From: Rhizobium sp. 32-5/1
Lineage (GTDB): Bacteria > Pseudomonadota > Alphaproteobacteria > Rhizobiales > Rhizobiaceae
DNA: 64,000 nucleotides
Direction of reading: 5' to 3'
Assembly: GCF_029537235.1 (NCBI RefSeq)
Contig: NZ_CP120638.1
Span: forward strand, 2,187,501 to 2,251,500
The position numbers and the translations under genes were made by a program. This document shows positions 50,873-60,167 of the stretch, piece by piece. The notes under the pieces are model-generated. The model saw only the letters and a program-made list of their open reading frames with translations. It made no database searches and was not told where the DNA came from. The stretch's first letter is position 1. Every line of letters begins with the position of its first letter.

Positions 50873-51706
50873 TCAATCGGCAATCCCGTAAAATGCAGCG
50901 GCCGTCCCGTGAAACACCGCCTGCCTTCCTTCCTCGTCCAGATGTGCGGTAAGCGCAGTTGCGGCTTCCATCCAGCGCTCGTAGGTAGAGGCGAGTTCGA
51001 CGACCGGCCAATCACTGCCGAACATCACACGCGCGGGGCCGAAAACCTCCAGAAGATGTGAGGCGTAAGGCTTCAAGCATTCGACCGACCAGCTTTCACC
51101 CGCCTCCGTGACAAGACCCGAGAGCTTAACCGAAACATTGGAGCGCTCAGCCAACGCCGCCATATCAGCGCGCCAAGGCTCGATTATGCCCTTTTCGATG
51201 AATGGCTTGGCTCCATGATCGACAACGATCGGCAAAGCGGGAAGATGATCGGCCAGGGCTGATATCACCGGCAGATGACGCGGCTGGATCAGCGCGTCGA
51301 AACGCAAGCCCATTTCGGCGACAAGATGCAAAGTCTCCAACGCTGCAGGCTGCAGGATATAGGCCGTATCCGCGATCCCCTGCAGCATCGGCCGGATACC
51401 CCTGAATTTCGGATATTGGCCGAGCCGACGGAGATCCTCGGCGGCGTGAGGTGCGCATATATCGACCCAGCCAACAACGGCGGCAATGGTGTCTTCCTTT
51501 TCCGATAGGTCCAGCAGGAAAATCGTTTCGGCGATGTTCGGCGCCGCCTGAACGAGAACGGTGCGGACTACACCGCAGGCCTTGAGATGCGGAGCAAGGT
51601 CGGCAGGCGTAAAATCCCCGTAGATTGCCGAAAGATCCGGCGTCGGCCAGTTGTTGTGGCCAAGGCCAAGCGTCCAATAGTGCTGGTGGGCGTCGATCCG
51701 CTTCAT
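50873..51706 (-). CDS. Amidohydrolase 2 family sugar lactonase (COG3618)
   Basis: 277-residue TIM-barrel protein of the amidohydrolase superfamily. The first-strand motif is IDAHQHYW, and the C-terminal metal Asp is in VMFGSDWPVVEL. COG3618 members hydrolyse L-fucono-, L-galactono- and L-rhamnono-lactones. It shares ATGA with the zinc dehydrogenase upstream and ends the ABC-transporter operon. The context (FucU, aldo/keto reductase, LgoD-like enzyme) favours L-galactono- or L-fucono-1,5-lactone as substrate (inference). Confidence 0.85.
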   Translation of the reverse strand: MKRIDAHQHYWTLGLGHNNWPTPDLSAIYGDFTPADLAPHLKACGVVRTVLVQAAPNIAETIFLLDLSEKEDTIAAVVGWVDICAPHAAEDLRRLGQYPKFRGIRPMLQGIADTAYILQPAALETLHLVAEMGLRFDALIQPRHLPVISALADHLPALPIVVDHGAKPFIEKGIIEPWRADMAALAERSNVSVKLSGLVTEAGESWSVECLKPYASHLLEVFGPARVMFGSDWPVVELASTYERWMEAATALTAHLDEEGRQAVFHGTAAAFYGIAD

Positions 51707-52721
51707 GCCGAAACCTTGATCACCGCCTTGATCAGACCGGATTTTTCATGTGCCCAGCGCGGCAGGTCTTCGACAGCGCGCTCAAGCGTGGTGCGGTGGG
51801 TGATCAACTTGTCGATCGGGACATGTCCGGCACGGATCGAAGCCGCGACATGCTCGAAATCCATCCGCGTGGCATTGCGGCTGCCGATCAGCATCATCTC
51901 ACGCTTGTGGAATTCCGGGTCGGAAAAGCGGATGTCATCCTTGACGACGCTGACGAAGACGAGGCAACCACCATGGGCGACGAAGGAGAAGGATTTCTCC
52001 ATCGAACCCCCGTGACCTGTGGCATCGAAGACCACGTCGAAACCTTCGCCATCGGTTGCCGACAAGACCGCCTGCAGCGCATTTTCCCCGCCAGGATGCC
52101 ACCCGTGAATCCAAGCCGGTCACCGGCCATTCCCAGTCGCTCGGCGCTTGCGTCGAGCAGGGTCACGGCATGACCGGCAATCCGCGAGAAGATTGCGGTC
52201 CCCAGGCCGATCGGCCCGGCGCCGATAACCAGCGCCCGGCTGCCGGCGGGTGCCAGCGATCGCCGTACGGCATGGGCGCCGATCGCCAGGAATTCCACCG
52301 TCGCTGCCGCTTCGAGCGACAGGTCCCCGGCCGGATAGAGATTGGTTTCAGGAACAAGAATTTCCTCGCAGAAGGCGCCATCGGTATGAACGCCCAGAAC
52401 CTTGATGGCGGTACAGCAATTGGGCTTGCGCTGCCGGCAGGCGACACAGGTCCCGCACGAAAGATAAGGGTTGACGATGACCGGCGTTCCCGGCTCCAAC
52501 GTCGCGCCGGCTCCGACTTCGAGTACGGTCGCGGAAATCTCGTGGCCCATGACCCGCGGATATTCCAGAAACGGATGCTTGCCTTCGAATATATGATAGT
52601 CGGTGCCGCAGATGCCGACATGGCTGACGGCAAGCCGCACCCAGCCTGCCGGTGGCGTCGGCAAAGCCTTTCGCTCGACGATTTCCAGACGTCCGGGTTC
52701 GGGGCAAAGAACTGCTTTCAT
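51703..52721 (-). CDS. LgoD-like zinc-dependent dehydrogenase (L-galactonate 5-dehydrogenase type), frameshifted as read
   Basis: 339 residues after repair. The catalytic zinc motif is VGICGTDYH and GHE. The structural zinc cluster has SCGTCVACRQRKPNCC, and the NAD loop is VIGAGPIGLG. The stretches PRVMGHEIS, IKVLGVHTDGAF and FSDPEFHKRE-MMLIGSRNAT strongly resemble E. coli LgoD (YjjN) as I recall it, which oxidises L-galactonate to D-tagaturonate. The frame slips in a C run at 52086-52089 (G run on the coding strand); one more base joins LAGENALQAVL to SATDGEGFDVVF. It lies downstream of the ABC permease and overlaps the lactonase gene. Confidence 0.87.
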
Positions 52722-52753
52722 GGCGTCGTCCGAGTTTCACTTTGGGAAGAAAT

Positions 52754-52775
52754 TGGCACGGCGAATGCCGTGCCA
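52754..52775 (-). terminator. Hairpin between ABC permease and zinc dehydrogenase
   Basis: Perfect 9-base-pair stem TGGCACGGC / GCCGTGCCA with a GAAT loop, followed on the minus strand by ATTTCTTCCC. It may partly terminate or stabilise the transporter mRNA. Confidence 0.5.
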
Positions 52776-52788
52776 GAGCCAAGCAGGA

Positions 52789-53763
52789 TCAGCGCGAACC
52801 GCGGCGGCGCAACTGATCGACATAGACGATGATGATGATCAGGGCGCCGGTGATGATTCGCTGCCAGAACGAATTGACGTTGAGAAGATTGGCGCCATTG
52901 TTGATCGTCGCCAGGATGAATGCCCCGATCAGGGGACCATGCACCGAGCCGACCGCCCCAAACAGGCTGGTGCCGCCGATCACGGACGAGGCGATCGCCT
53001 GCAGTTCCCAGCCTTCGGCCTGGGTCGCATTGCCGATACCGATGCGAGAGGCAAGGAGCAGGCCGACGAAGGCCGCACAGGTCGAGGACAGGATATAGGC
53101 GAGATAGATGGTCCTGTTGACGTTGACGCCGGACAGACGCGCCGCCTCGCTGTTGGAGCCGACCGCGAAGAGATAGCGGCCCCAGCGGCTGAGATGCAGG
53201 AATATGTAGGCCGGCACCGCGACAACCAGGACCATCCAGAACAGGCTCGGAACGCCAAGGAAATCAGCGCGAGAGAAATCGGTGAAACCATCATTGCTGA
53301 TCGAGATGGTCGATCCATTGGTGATCAAAAGGCCAATGCCGCGCAGCGATGTCAGCGTTGCGAGCGTGATGATGAAGGCCGGCAGACCCATGCGCACGAT
53401 GCCGAAAGCATGAAACGCGCCGATGGCGACGCCCACCAGTAGGGTCAGCGCCATGGCCGGCCAGAGCGGCACGCCTGCCTGCAGCAGCCAGGCGATGGTG
53501 ACGCTGGAGAAGCCGACAACAGCACCCACAGACAGGTCGATACCGGCCGTGATGATCACGAAAGTCTGGCCAACGGCGAGGATCGCCGTCATCGCGCCCT
53601 GACGCAGCAGGTTGCTGATGTTGTTCGGCGTCCAGAAGCTGTTCGTAAAGATGCCGAGCAGCAACCAGAGGAGCAGCAGGAGGCCGAGCAAGATCAGACC
53701 GAACAGGATGTTCATGCCCTTCTTCGGCACCGGTGCGGATTCCGTTGTGGTCTCTACGCTCAT
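52789..53763 (-). CDS. Sugar ABC transporter permease (RbsC family)
   Basis: 324 residues with about eight to ten hydrophobic segments. The family signature near the N-terminus, FVIITAGIDLSVGAVVG, is typical of RbsC-like permeases for monosaccharides. ASSVIGGTSLFGAVGSVHG is the cytoplasmic EAA-like loop. It works in the inner membrane as a dimer with the ATPase encoded upstream. It follows the ATPase gene after 49 bases. Confidence 0.94.
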   Translation of the reverse strand: MSVETTTESAPVPKKGMNILFGLILLGLLLLLWLLLGIFTNSFWTPNNISNLLRQGAMTAILAVGQTFVIITAGIDLSVGAVVGFSSVTIAWLLQAGVPLWPAMALTLLVGVAIGAFHAFGIVRMGLPAFIITLATLTSLRGIGLLITNGSTISISNDGFTDFSRADFLGVPSLFWMVLVVAVPAYIFLHLSRWGRYLFAVGSNSEAARLSGVNVNRTIYLAYILSSTCAAFVGLLLASRIGIGNATQAEGWELQAIASSVIGGTSLFGAVGSVHGPLIGAFILATINNGANLLNVNSFWQRIITGALIIIIVYVDQLRRRGSR

Positions 53764-53812
53764 GATTTTGCTCCCTCACACATTCTTATCTTGTCTTTTC
53801 AGTTCACCCGCG

Positions 53813-55348
53813 TCAGACGCCGATCGCCTGCGTCAGCACTTCCTCATGCGAGGCGCTGCGATAGGTATGGCTGGCCACGAGCTTCCCCTGCCGGAAAACA
53901 TGCAGCCTGTCCGAAAGCTCATAGACTTCAGGAAGGTAGGACGAGATCAGGATAATGCCTGCGCCCTGCTCAAGAAGCCGCGCGAACAACCGGTAGATTT
54001 CCGCCTTGGTGCCGACATCGACGCCGACGGTCGGCTCGTCGAAGATAAACAGCTTGGCGCCATGGCTCAGCCACTTGCCGATAACGATCTTCTGCTGGTT
54101 GCCGCCGGACATGGCGGACGCGAGCACGCGCCGCGTCGGCGTCTTGATCTTCAGGTCGCTGATCTGCTTGTCAGCATTCTCGATTTCACGGCGCCGGTTG
54201 ATGGTCAGGCCACTGGTCAACCGGTCGAAAATCGGAAGGTTGATGTTCAACCCGATCGGCAGGTTCAGGCAAAGCCCCTGGTCGCGTCGGCTTTCCGGCG
54301 CCAACGCAATGCCGAGATCCATCGCCTTGCGCTCGTTGCCGATCGTGACTTTATTCCCCTGCCAGAAGATTTCGCCGGCGCTGAGGGGCTGGCGGCCGTA
54401 AAGCCCGAGCGCGAACTCGCTGCGTCCGGCGCCGATCAGGCCGTAGAGACCGACGATCTCGCCGGCCTTGACCGACAGTGAAATATTCTCGAAGCCGGGA
54501 CCGGACAGTCCGCGCGTTTCGACAATCATCTCGCCGATCGGCAGGTGTTCCTTGTGATAAATCTGCTCGATGGTCCGATTGATCATCATTGAGATCAGCT
54601 CGGCATCGTTGGTCTCGCCGATCAGACGCGTTCCGACATGGGTTCCATCGCGCAGAACCGAGACACGGTCGGCCAGTTCGAAGACTTCTTCCATGCGGTG
54701 GCTGATGTAGACGATCGTCACACCTTCATTCTGAAGCCGGCGAATAAGCCGGAAAAGCTGCGCCGATTCCTGTCGCGTCAGATAGGCGGTCGGCTCGTCG
54801 AAAATCAGGAACTGGGTGCCGCGCATGGCCGCGCGCGCCGTCGCAACGAGCTGCTGCTGGCCAATCGTCAGGTCGCTGAGGAGAGCCGCCGCCGGCAGGT
54901 TGAAGCCGAGATCGTTGAGCACCACCTGCGCGGCGTCGGTCATGGCGCGTTGGCGCATCAGACCTTTGGCCTGCATCTCATCGCCAAGAAACATATTGGC
55001 AGCGACCGTCAGGTGACGACAAAGCACGACCTCCTGGTGCACGGCATTGATGCCGCGGGAAATGGCCTCGGTCGGCGTCGCAAGCTGCACCGATTGGCCG
55101 CACCAGTAGACTTCCCCGGATGTTCGGCGGATCACGCCTGTCAGAAGCTTGATAAGAGTGGATTTGCCGGCGCCGTTTTCACCGACGATGGCGTGGATTT
55201 CGCCGGAGAGAAAGGTGATGTTCGCCGGCTTCAAGGCCTCGACGGCACCGTATTTCTTCTGCAGTCCACGCAATTCGAGGATCGGCTGCCCCTTGGCAAC
55301 AGGATGCCCCGCTGTGTGCAACTGGCTGATGTCGTGAAGTCCTGTCAT
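53813..55348 (-). CDS. Sugar ABC transporter ATPase (RbsA family, two NBDs)
   Basis: 511 residues with two fused nucleotide-binding domains, as in RbsA/MglA. First domain: Walker A GENGAGKST, signature region LTIGQQQLVATARA, Walker B LIFDEPTAYLT. Second domain: degenerate Walker A LIGAGRSE, signature MSGGNQQKIVIGKWL, Walker B FIFDEPTVGVD. The first domain's signature has TIGQQQ in place of LSxGxxQ. ATG 55348 follows GGAGGGA; a GTG 36 bases earlier is also in frame. The binding-protein gene lies upstream beyond a hairpin. Confidence 0.94.
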   Translation of the reverse strand: MTGLHDISQLHTAGHPVAKGQPILELRGLQKKYGAVEALKPANITFLSGEIHAIVGENGAGKSTLIKLLTGVIRRTSGEVYWCGQSVQLATPTEAISRGINAVHQEVVLCRHLTVAANMFLGDEMQAKGLMRQRAMTDAAQVVLNDLGFNLPAAALLSDLTIGQQQLVATARAAMRGTQFLIFDEPTAYLTRQESAQLFRLIRRLQNEGVTIVYISHRMEEVFELADRVSVLRDGTHVGTRLIGETNDAELISMMINRTIEQIYHKEHLPIGEMIVETRGLSGPGFENISLSVKAGEIVGLYGLIGAGRSEFALGLYGRQPLSAGEIFWQGNKVTIGNERKAMDLGIALAPESRRDQGLCLNLPIGLNINLPIFDRLTSGLTINRRREIENADKQISDLKIKTPTRRVLASAMSGGNQQKIVIGKWLSHGAKLFIFDEPTVGVDVGTKAEIYRLFARLLEQGAGIILISSYLPEVYELSDRLHVFRQGKLVASHTYRSASHEEVLTQAIGV

Positions 55349-55430
55349 GACGGCTCCCTCCCCACATTCGAAAACCTGCCTCACGCGGCGCGAGCCCTAT
55401 GAGGCAGGACGATTCGTCTGGATTGACGTC

Positions 55431-55462
55431 GGCAGGCCCCGGTCTTGAAGCCGGGGCCTGCC
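55431..55462 (-). other. Stable stem-loop between binding-protein and ATPase genes
   Basis: Perfect 12-base-pair stem GGCAGGCCCCGG / CCGGGGCCTGCC with an 8-base loop and no T run. Such intercistronic hairpins commonly protect the 3' end of binding-protein mRNA, giving more binding protein than transporter. Confidence 0.7.
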
Positions 55463-55473
55463 GCTCAAACGGA

Positions 55474-56462
55474 TCAGTTGACCTTCGGGTTCAGAAGGGC
55501 ATCGATCTTCGGGTCGGCCATATTGGCCTTGGTCACCAGGTTTGCACCGGTATCAACATTGGCCTCGACCTTTTCCTTCTTGGAAGCAGCGAGAGCCGTC
55601 TTGATGCCGTCATAGCCCATACGGTAGGGATCCTGCACGACGAGGCCGGCAAGCACGCCCTCCTTCAGGAAGCCAACCGTTTTTTCGTCGCTGTCGAAGC
55701 CGATGACCTTGATCTTATCGCCGAGCTTGTTTTCAGCGATCGCCTGGCCAACGCCCTGCGCCATGATCAGGTTGGAGGCAAAAACGCCAACGAGGTTAGG
55801 ATTTGCTGTGATCAGGTCGGTCATCATGTTGAGACCGGTTGTCGCCTGGCCGTCGGCATACTTGTCGGCAACGATTTTCAGGCCCGGATATTTCGCACCG
55901 ATGACCTCGACGAAGCCTTCATGGCGCTGATCGAGCGAACCGACACCCGGCAGGCTGGTGATGATGGCGATTTCGCCCTCTTCCTTGCCTGTGGCTTCCT
56001 TGATGGCAGCGGCGAGACCTTCAGCGGCGATACGGCCACCCTGAACGTTGTCGGTGGTCAGGAACGACGTGAAAGCCTTCGAGTCGGCCCCTGAGTCGAT
56101 ACCGATGATCGGAACAGCCTTGGCGGCTTCATCGATGGGCTTGCCGAGTGCCTTGAATTCCGTCGGCGAGATGACGACGGCCGCAGGCGCGCCGGCAACG
56201 GCGTTTTCAAGAATGCTGATCTGGCCGTTGATGTCGGATTCCGACTGTGCGCCGAGTTCCGGTACGTTGACACCGAGATCCTTGCCGGCAGCCCGGGCGC
56301 CAGCCAGAACGATCTGCCAGTAGAAGGATGTGGTATCCTTGACGATGATCGGGATGGTGACGTCCTGCGCGAACGAGGTCATCGGCATCATGGTTGCAAA
56401 ACCGCGGCGCCAGCGAGGCTGGTGAATGCGCGGCGGGACAGAATGTTCTTCATCATTGTCAT
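55474..56462 (-). CDS. Sugar-binding protein of the ABC transporter, frameshifted in its signal peptide
   Basis: 329 residues after repair. The ATG at 56460-56462 follows GGAGG. The signal peptide KNILSRRAFTSLAGAAVLAT has a twin-arginine-like RRAF motif. One base is missing near 56397; without repair the frame stops after 24 codons and the downstream part seems to start at an internal ATG (56391). The mature protein is a periplasmic-binding-protein-like type I fold (Peripla_BP_4) resembling RbsB: DVTIPIIVKDTTSFYWQIV, VVISPTEFKALGKPID and VIGFDSDEKTVGFL. It should bind the sugar taken up by the locus. Confidence 0.9.
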
Positions 56463-56812
56463 GTTGTTCTCCTCCAACAACGTCTCGTTAAGTTCTCCTC
56501 AGACCGGGCAGCGAGACGTAAACCGCTCGATCTTTTATCCATAAAAAACATTGCACAGAGGCAAGCTATCTTAGTGTTTTTGAAAATGCAAGCGACATCA
56601 AACGACTTTTCGACGGATGGTGCAAACTCTCAACTCATTGAAATTACTGCTTTTCCAACCAGCATTACAACCTCCCACAAAGGTCAGCCGTAGGAGGCGG
56701 AAACTTCTCCCTATTCCGATGCTAGTTCAGAGATATTTCAAACGCAACAAAAATATGATATTTCTGTTCCGAATTTCATAAATTTGGAATGTCCAGTCCA
56801 ATTTGGAAATCC
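56463..56812. promoter_or_regulatory. Control region between fucU and the ABC operon
   Basis: 350 AT-rich bases between the true fucU stop and the binding-protein start; no gene seen. The perfect palindrome TTTTATCCATAAAA (56533-56546) lies about 70 bases before the binding-protein ATG. Its left half, TCTTTTATC, also occurs in the uxaA/gntR divergent region near 59918, so the two may be sites of one regulator. Confidence 0.45.
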
Positions 56813-57266
56813 TCAGTCGCTATCAACGGTGAAGAGTTCCCCGGGCCGAACGACCCCTTCTTCAGAATGATGTTTCCGTAGAGTTGGAATTCCGTGGTCG
56901 CGACGATGTAAGCAGCACTGCGCGCGCGTTCGTAGAAGGCAAAACGCTCGATCGGCATGACCTCGAAGTCCCCGGCAAGTTTTTTGACGAGGCTCTGGAA
57001 CTTGACGCAGACCGCCGGCACAGCCGTCGGGTCGCCGACAACCTCCATCCGCCAGGCGGCTTCGTCCACGAAGGTATCAAGCGGCATATGCGCCAGTATC
57101 GCTTCAAGAATGCTTGGCGCACCAATGCCATCAGCGCGCACGACCGTCGGCCCCATGGTACTGGCGGGGAAATTCGCGTCGGCAATGACGATCTCGTCAC
57201 CATGGCCCATGGTGCGGATCGCGTGCAGCAATTCCGGTCCGAGCAGGGGTGGATACCCTTCAGCAT
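56813..57266 (-). CDS. fucU: L-fucose/L-galactose mutarotase FucU (RbsD family), two frameshifts as read
   Basis: 151 residues after two single-base repairs. It begins MLKGIHP; one C added near 57247-57250 gives LLGPELLHAIRTMGHGDEIV, with the catalytic His of the RbsD/FucU family. The core ANFPASTMGP and RSAAYIVATTEFQLYGN matches FucU. A second slip at 56854-56857 hides the usual end KKGVVRPGELFTVDSD at TGA 56813. As read, the frame runs to 56776. The family interconverts sugar anomers and FucU prefers L-fucose-type sugars. It lies 21 bases after the aldo/keto reductase gene. Confidence 0.87.
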
Positions 57267-57287
57267 TTCGTCTTCCTTTCCGTCCAG

Positions 57288-58309
57288 CTAGACCCGGACA
57301 GCATCTATTCCAAGTTCCGGCGCGACAAGCGTGTGGGCTTCGTAGGCCGTGAAATCCTCCGGCGTGAGACGCCGGTCGGTCAGTTCCATATTGCGCAGAA
57401 GGCTGGACGGTTTTGCGGTGCCGAGAAGAACCGATGCGACCAGCGGATGCTGCAGGGGAACTGGATGGCCGGCTGCGCAAGAGGCGAGCCCTGCGTGGCG
57501 GCAATCGTTTCCATGGCGGTTACTTTCTCCAGAACATCCGGCGTTGCCGGCATGTAATCGAAATGCGCCCCTTCAACAGGACCTGTTGCCAGAATACCCG
57601 AGTTGAAGACCCCACCAATCACCAGCGAGGTCTGCTTTTTCTCGCAAAGCGGCAACAGTTCGGCCTCCGCCGTACGGTCCAGCAGCGTGTAGCGGCCAGC
57701 CAGGAGAATGCAGTCGAGATCCGCTTCCCGCATGACATCGAGGCAGACCGGAACTTCGTTGACGCCAAGACCGTAGGCGGCGACGGCGCCGCTCGATTTC
57801 AGCTCTTCAAGCGCTTTCAGGCCGCCGTCGAAAAGCTGGCGCAGGTAGATCGCGTTGCGCTCGGCCCCATGGGTGTAAACGCCGATATCGTGGACAAAGA
57901 GAATATCGATGCGGTTGAGACCAAGACGCGCATGGCTGAATTCGACCGAACGCATGATGCCGTCATAGGAATAATCGTAATCCGTATCGAAGGGCAGCGG
58001 ATTGACGAAGCCGTAGCTTGGAACCTTGTCGTAGGCGACCGGCCGCTGCAGCCGGCCAACCTTGGTCGACAGAACGTAACTTCCCGTCGGTTTGTCGCGC
58101 AGGAAATCGCCGACACGCCGCTCGGCCAAGCCGAAACCGTACCAGGGGGCCGTATCGATGAAGCGAATGCCGGTTTGCCATGCGGCCTCAAGCGTTTCCA
58201 TCGCCACATCCCGCGGACAGGCGCGGTACATGCCGCCGAGCGGGGCAGTGCCGAAGCTGAACTCCGTGACCGACAGGTCAGTCCGTCCTATTTTTCTGGT
58301 CTGCAGCAA
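57288..58309 (-). CDS. Aldo/keto reductase, L-fucose/L-galactose 1-dehydrogenase type, frameshifted as read
   Basis: 340 residues after repair. Motifs: FSFGTAPLGGMYR, IRFIDTAPWYGFGLAE with the catalytic Asp and Tyr, and KVGRLQRPVA with the catalytic Lys. The length and motifs fit D-threo-aldose 1-dehydrogenase, which oxidises L-fucose, L-galactose and D-arabinose to lactones. One base is missing in the run at 57455-57458; the repaired C-terminus reads LQHPLVASVLLGTAKPSS and ends at TAG 57288. The start is probably TTG 58309, since GAGGAG precedes it; a GTG at 58351 is the alternative. It is the second gene after uxaA. Confidence 0.84.
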
Positions 58310-58357
58310 AAGTTTCTCCTCGACGCCTCTTCTAGAACTGGTTGGCGACACGTTTCG

Positions 58358-59863
58358 TCAGAGTGTCGCGCCCAGGTGCCAGGGTACGAATTCATTGTCG
58401 CCATAGCCGAACAGTTCGCTCTTGGTTTTCTTGCCGGAGGCCGTATCGACGATCAGATCGAAGATTTCGCGTGCCTTGCCGGCAATCGTCGCATCGCCTG
58501 TGGCGATCGTGCCGCAATCGATGTCCATGTCCTCTTCCATCGACTGGTAGAGCGCCGTGTTGCTGGTCAGCTTGATCGACGGGCATGGGCGCGAACCGAA
58601 GCAGCTGCCGCGGCCAGTCGTGAAGGTGATAACATTGGCGCCGCCGGCGACCTGGCCCGTGGCTGAAACCGGATCGTAGCCGGGTGTATCCATGAACACG
58701 AGGCCGTGTTCCTTGACGCGTTCGGCATAGTTGTAAACAGCCGTCAGCGGCGAACGGCCACCCTTGGCCACGGCACCGAGCGACTTTTCAAGGATCGTCG
58801 TCAGGCCGCCGCGCTTGTTTCCCGGCGAAGGATTGTTGTCCAGCGAAGCACCGTGCATCGCCACGTAATTTTCCCACCAGGAGATCAGCCCGTCGAGCTT
58901 CTTGGCCACATCCTCGTTCACAGCACGGCTGCGGAGCAAATGCTCGGCACCGTAGATTTCCGAGGTTTCCGAAAGAATGGCCGTGCCGCCGGCGCCGGCG
59001 AGAATATCGACGGCGGCACCGAGTGCCGGATTGGCCGTGATACCTGAGAGACCATCGGAGCCGCCACATTGCAGGCCGACGATGATTTCGCTGACCGGAA
59101 TGGCAACGCGTTTGGCAGTGCCGACCTCGGCCGCAATTTCACTCAGCACGCCAAGCGCGCGGGCAACCGCACGGCGCGAACCGCCCGCATCCTGAATATT
59201 GAAGTGGCGTTTTCCGGCACCCGCGCCGCTCTGGCCATAAAGCGTCAGCTGGTTGACTTCGCAACCAAGGCCGACCATGAGCACGCCACCGAAATTGACG
59301 TGTCGCGTATAACCGGCGAGCGTCCGGTGCAGGTTCTGCATGCCGTCGCCGGTCGAACTCATGCCGCAGCCCTGATCGTGAACGATCGGCACGAAACCGT
59401 CGATGCCGTCATAATGCGGCAAAATGGTCTTGTTGGCTTCCTCGGCGATCGCGCGACAGACGGTGGTGGAACAGTTGACGCTGGCAATGATGCCGATGAA
59501 ATTGCGCGTTGCCGCCCGGCCATCAGCGCGGCGATAGCCCATGAAGGTGCGGGCCTTGTCAGCTTGGCTCGCCGCTTCGGGCGGCACGGGTGCGCCGATC
59601 GAAAGACGGTCCTGATCGAAGGCGAGATTGTGCGAATGCACATGGTCGCCAGCGGCGATCTCCACGGTTGCCCGGCCGATGGCCTGGCCGTATTTCACGA
59701 CGGGTTCGCCGATATGCACCGGCCGGATCGCCACCTTGTGCCCGGGATCGATCCGGCCATTGGCACGAACACCGCCGGGAAGATCGCCACCGGCTTCGAT
59801 GGCAAGGGATGCGACGGCGACATTGTCTTCCGGCGACAAAACGATGAAGGACGGTGCGGCCAC
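58358..59863 (-). CDS. UxaA-family altronate-type dehydratase
   Basis: 501 residues, frame intact. An N-terminal SAF domain (about residues 1-95) is joined to the galactarate/altronate dehydratase domain, with ASVNCSTTVCRAIA, VHDQGCGMSSTG, VGLQCGGSDGLSGITANPA and TTGRGSCFGSRPCPSIKLTSN, whose cysteines bind metal. UxaA converts D-altronate to 2-keto-3-deoxygluconate; related enzymes act on galactarate. A UxaB-like gene and an LgoD-like gene in the same locus support altronate. The start is GTG 59863. It is divergent from the gntR gene. Confidence 0.9.
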   Translation of the reverse strand: MAAPSFIVLSPEDNVAVASLAIEAGGDLPGGVRANGRIDPGHKVAIRPVHIGEPVVKYGQAIGRATVEIAAGDHVHSHNLAFDQDRLSIGAPVPPEAASQADKARTFMGYRRADGRAATRNFIGIIASVNCSTTVCRAIAEEANKTILPHYDGIDGFVPIVHDQGCGMSSTGDGMQNLHRTLAGYTRHVNFGGVLMVGLGCEVNQLTLYGQSGAGAGKRHFNIQDAGGSRRAVARALGVLSEIAAEVGTAKRVAIPVSEIIVGLQCGGSDGLSGITANPALGAAVDILAGAGGTAILSETSEIYGAEHLLRSRAVNEDVAKKLDGLISWWENYVAMHGASLDNNPSPGNKRGGLTTILEKSLGAVAKGGRSPLTAVYNYAERVKEHGLVFMDTPGYDPVSATGQVAGGANVITFTTGRGSCFGSRPCPSIKLTSNTALYQSMEEDMDIDCGTIATGDATIAGKAREIFDLIVDTASGKKTKSELFGYGDNEFVPWHLGATL

Positions 59864-60167
59864 CCTGAATATCTCCCGTGACGATTTTTGGGAGAACGGT
59901 GATGTTCTCCGATTTTTGTCTTTTATCTACAATAGACAGTTTTCCGTCAATGGGTATTATGCGCATCACCCAAGCGTCGATGCAAAACGGCAGTGACGCC
60001 AAAAAACAAATAGGGGATGAAACAATCATGCGGGATCAAGTCGTTGGCCAAGACAGGATGAAGCGAACCAGCTAGAGGAACGTTGATCAACAGGCGTTCG
60101 ATCATTGCGGCAATCGGCACGACCGCATCTGCGGATCGACAGGTTTCTCTATCCAATCGGCAAAATC
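59864..60167. promoter_or_regulatory. Divergent uxaA/gntR control region with two inverted repeats
   Basis: 304 bases with no convincing gene. Inverted repeat GGAGAAC / GTTCTCC (59891-59910) lies close to the uxaA start. A second, TGTCT / AGACA with 12 bases between (59917-59938), contains TCTTTTATCTACAAT, related to the palindrome before the ABC operon. The GntR protein encoded at 60168 is the natural candidate to bind here. Confidence 0.5.
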
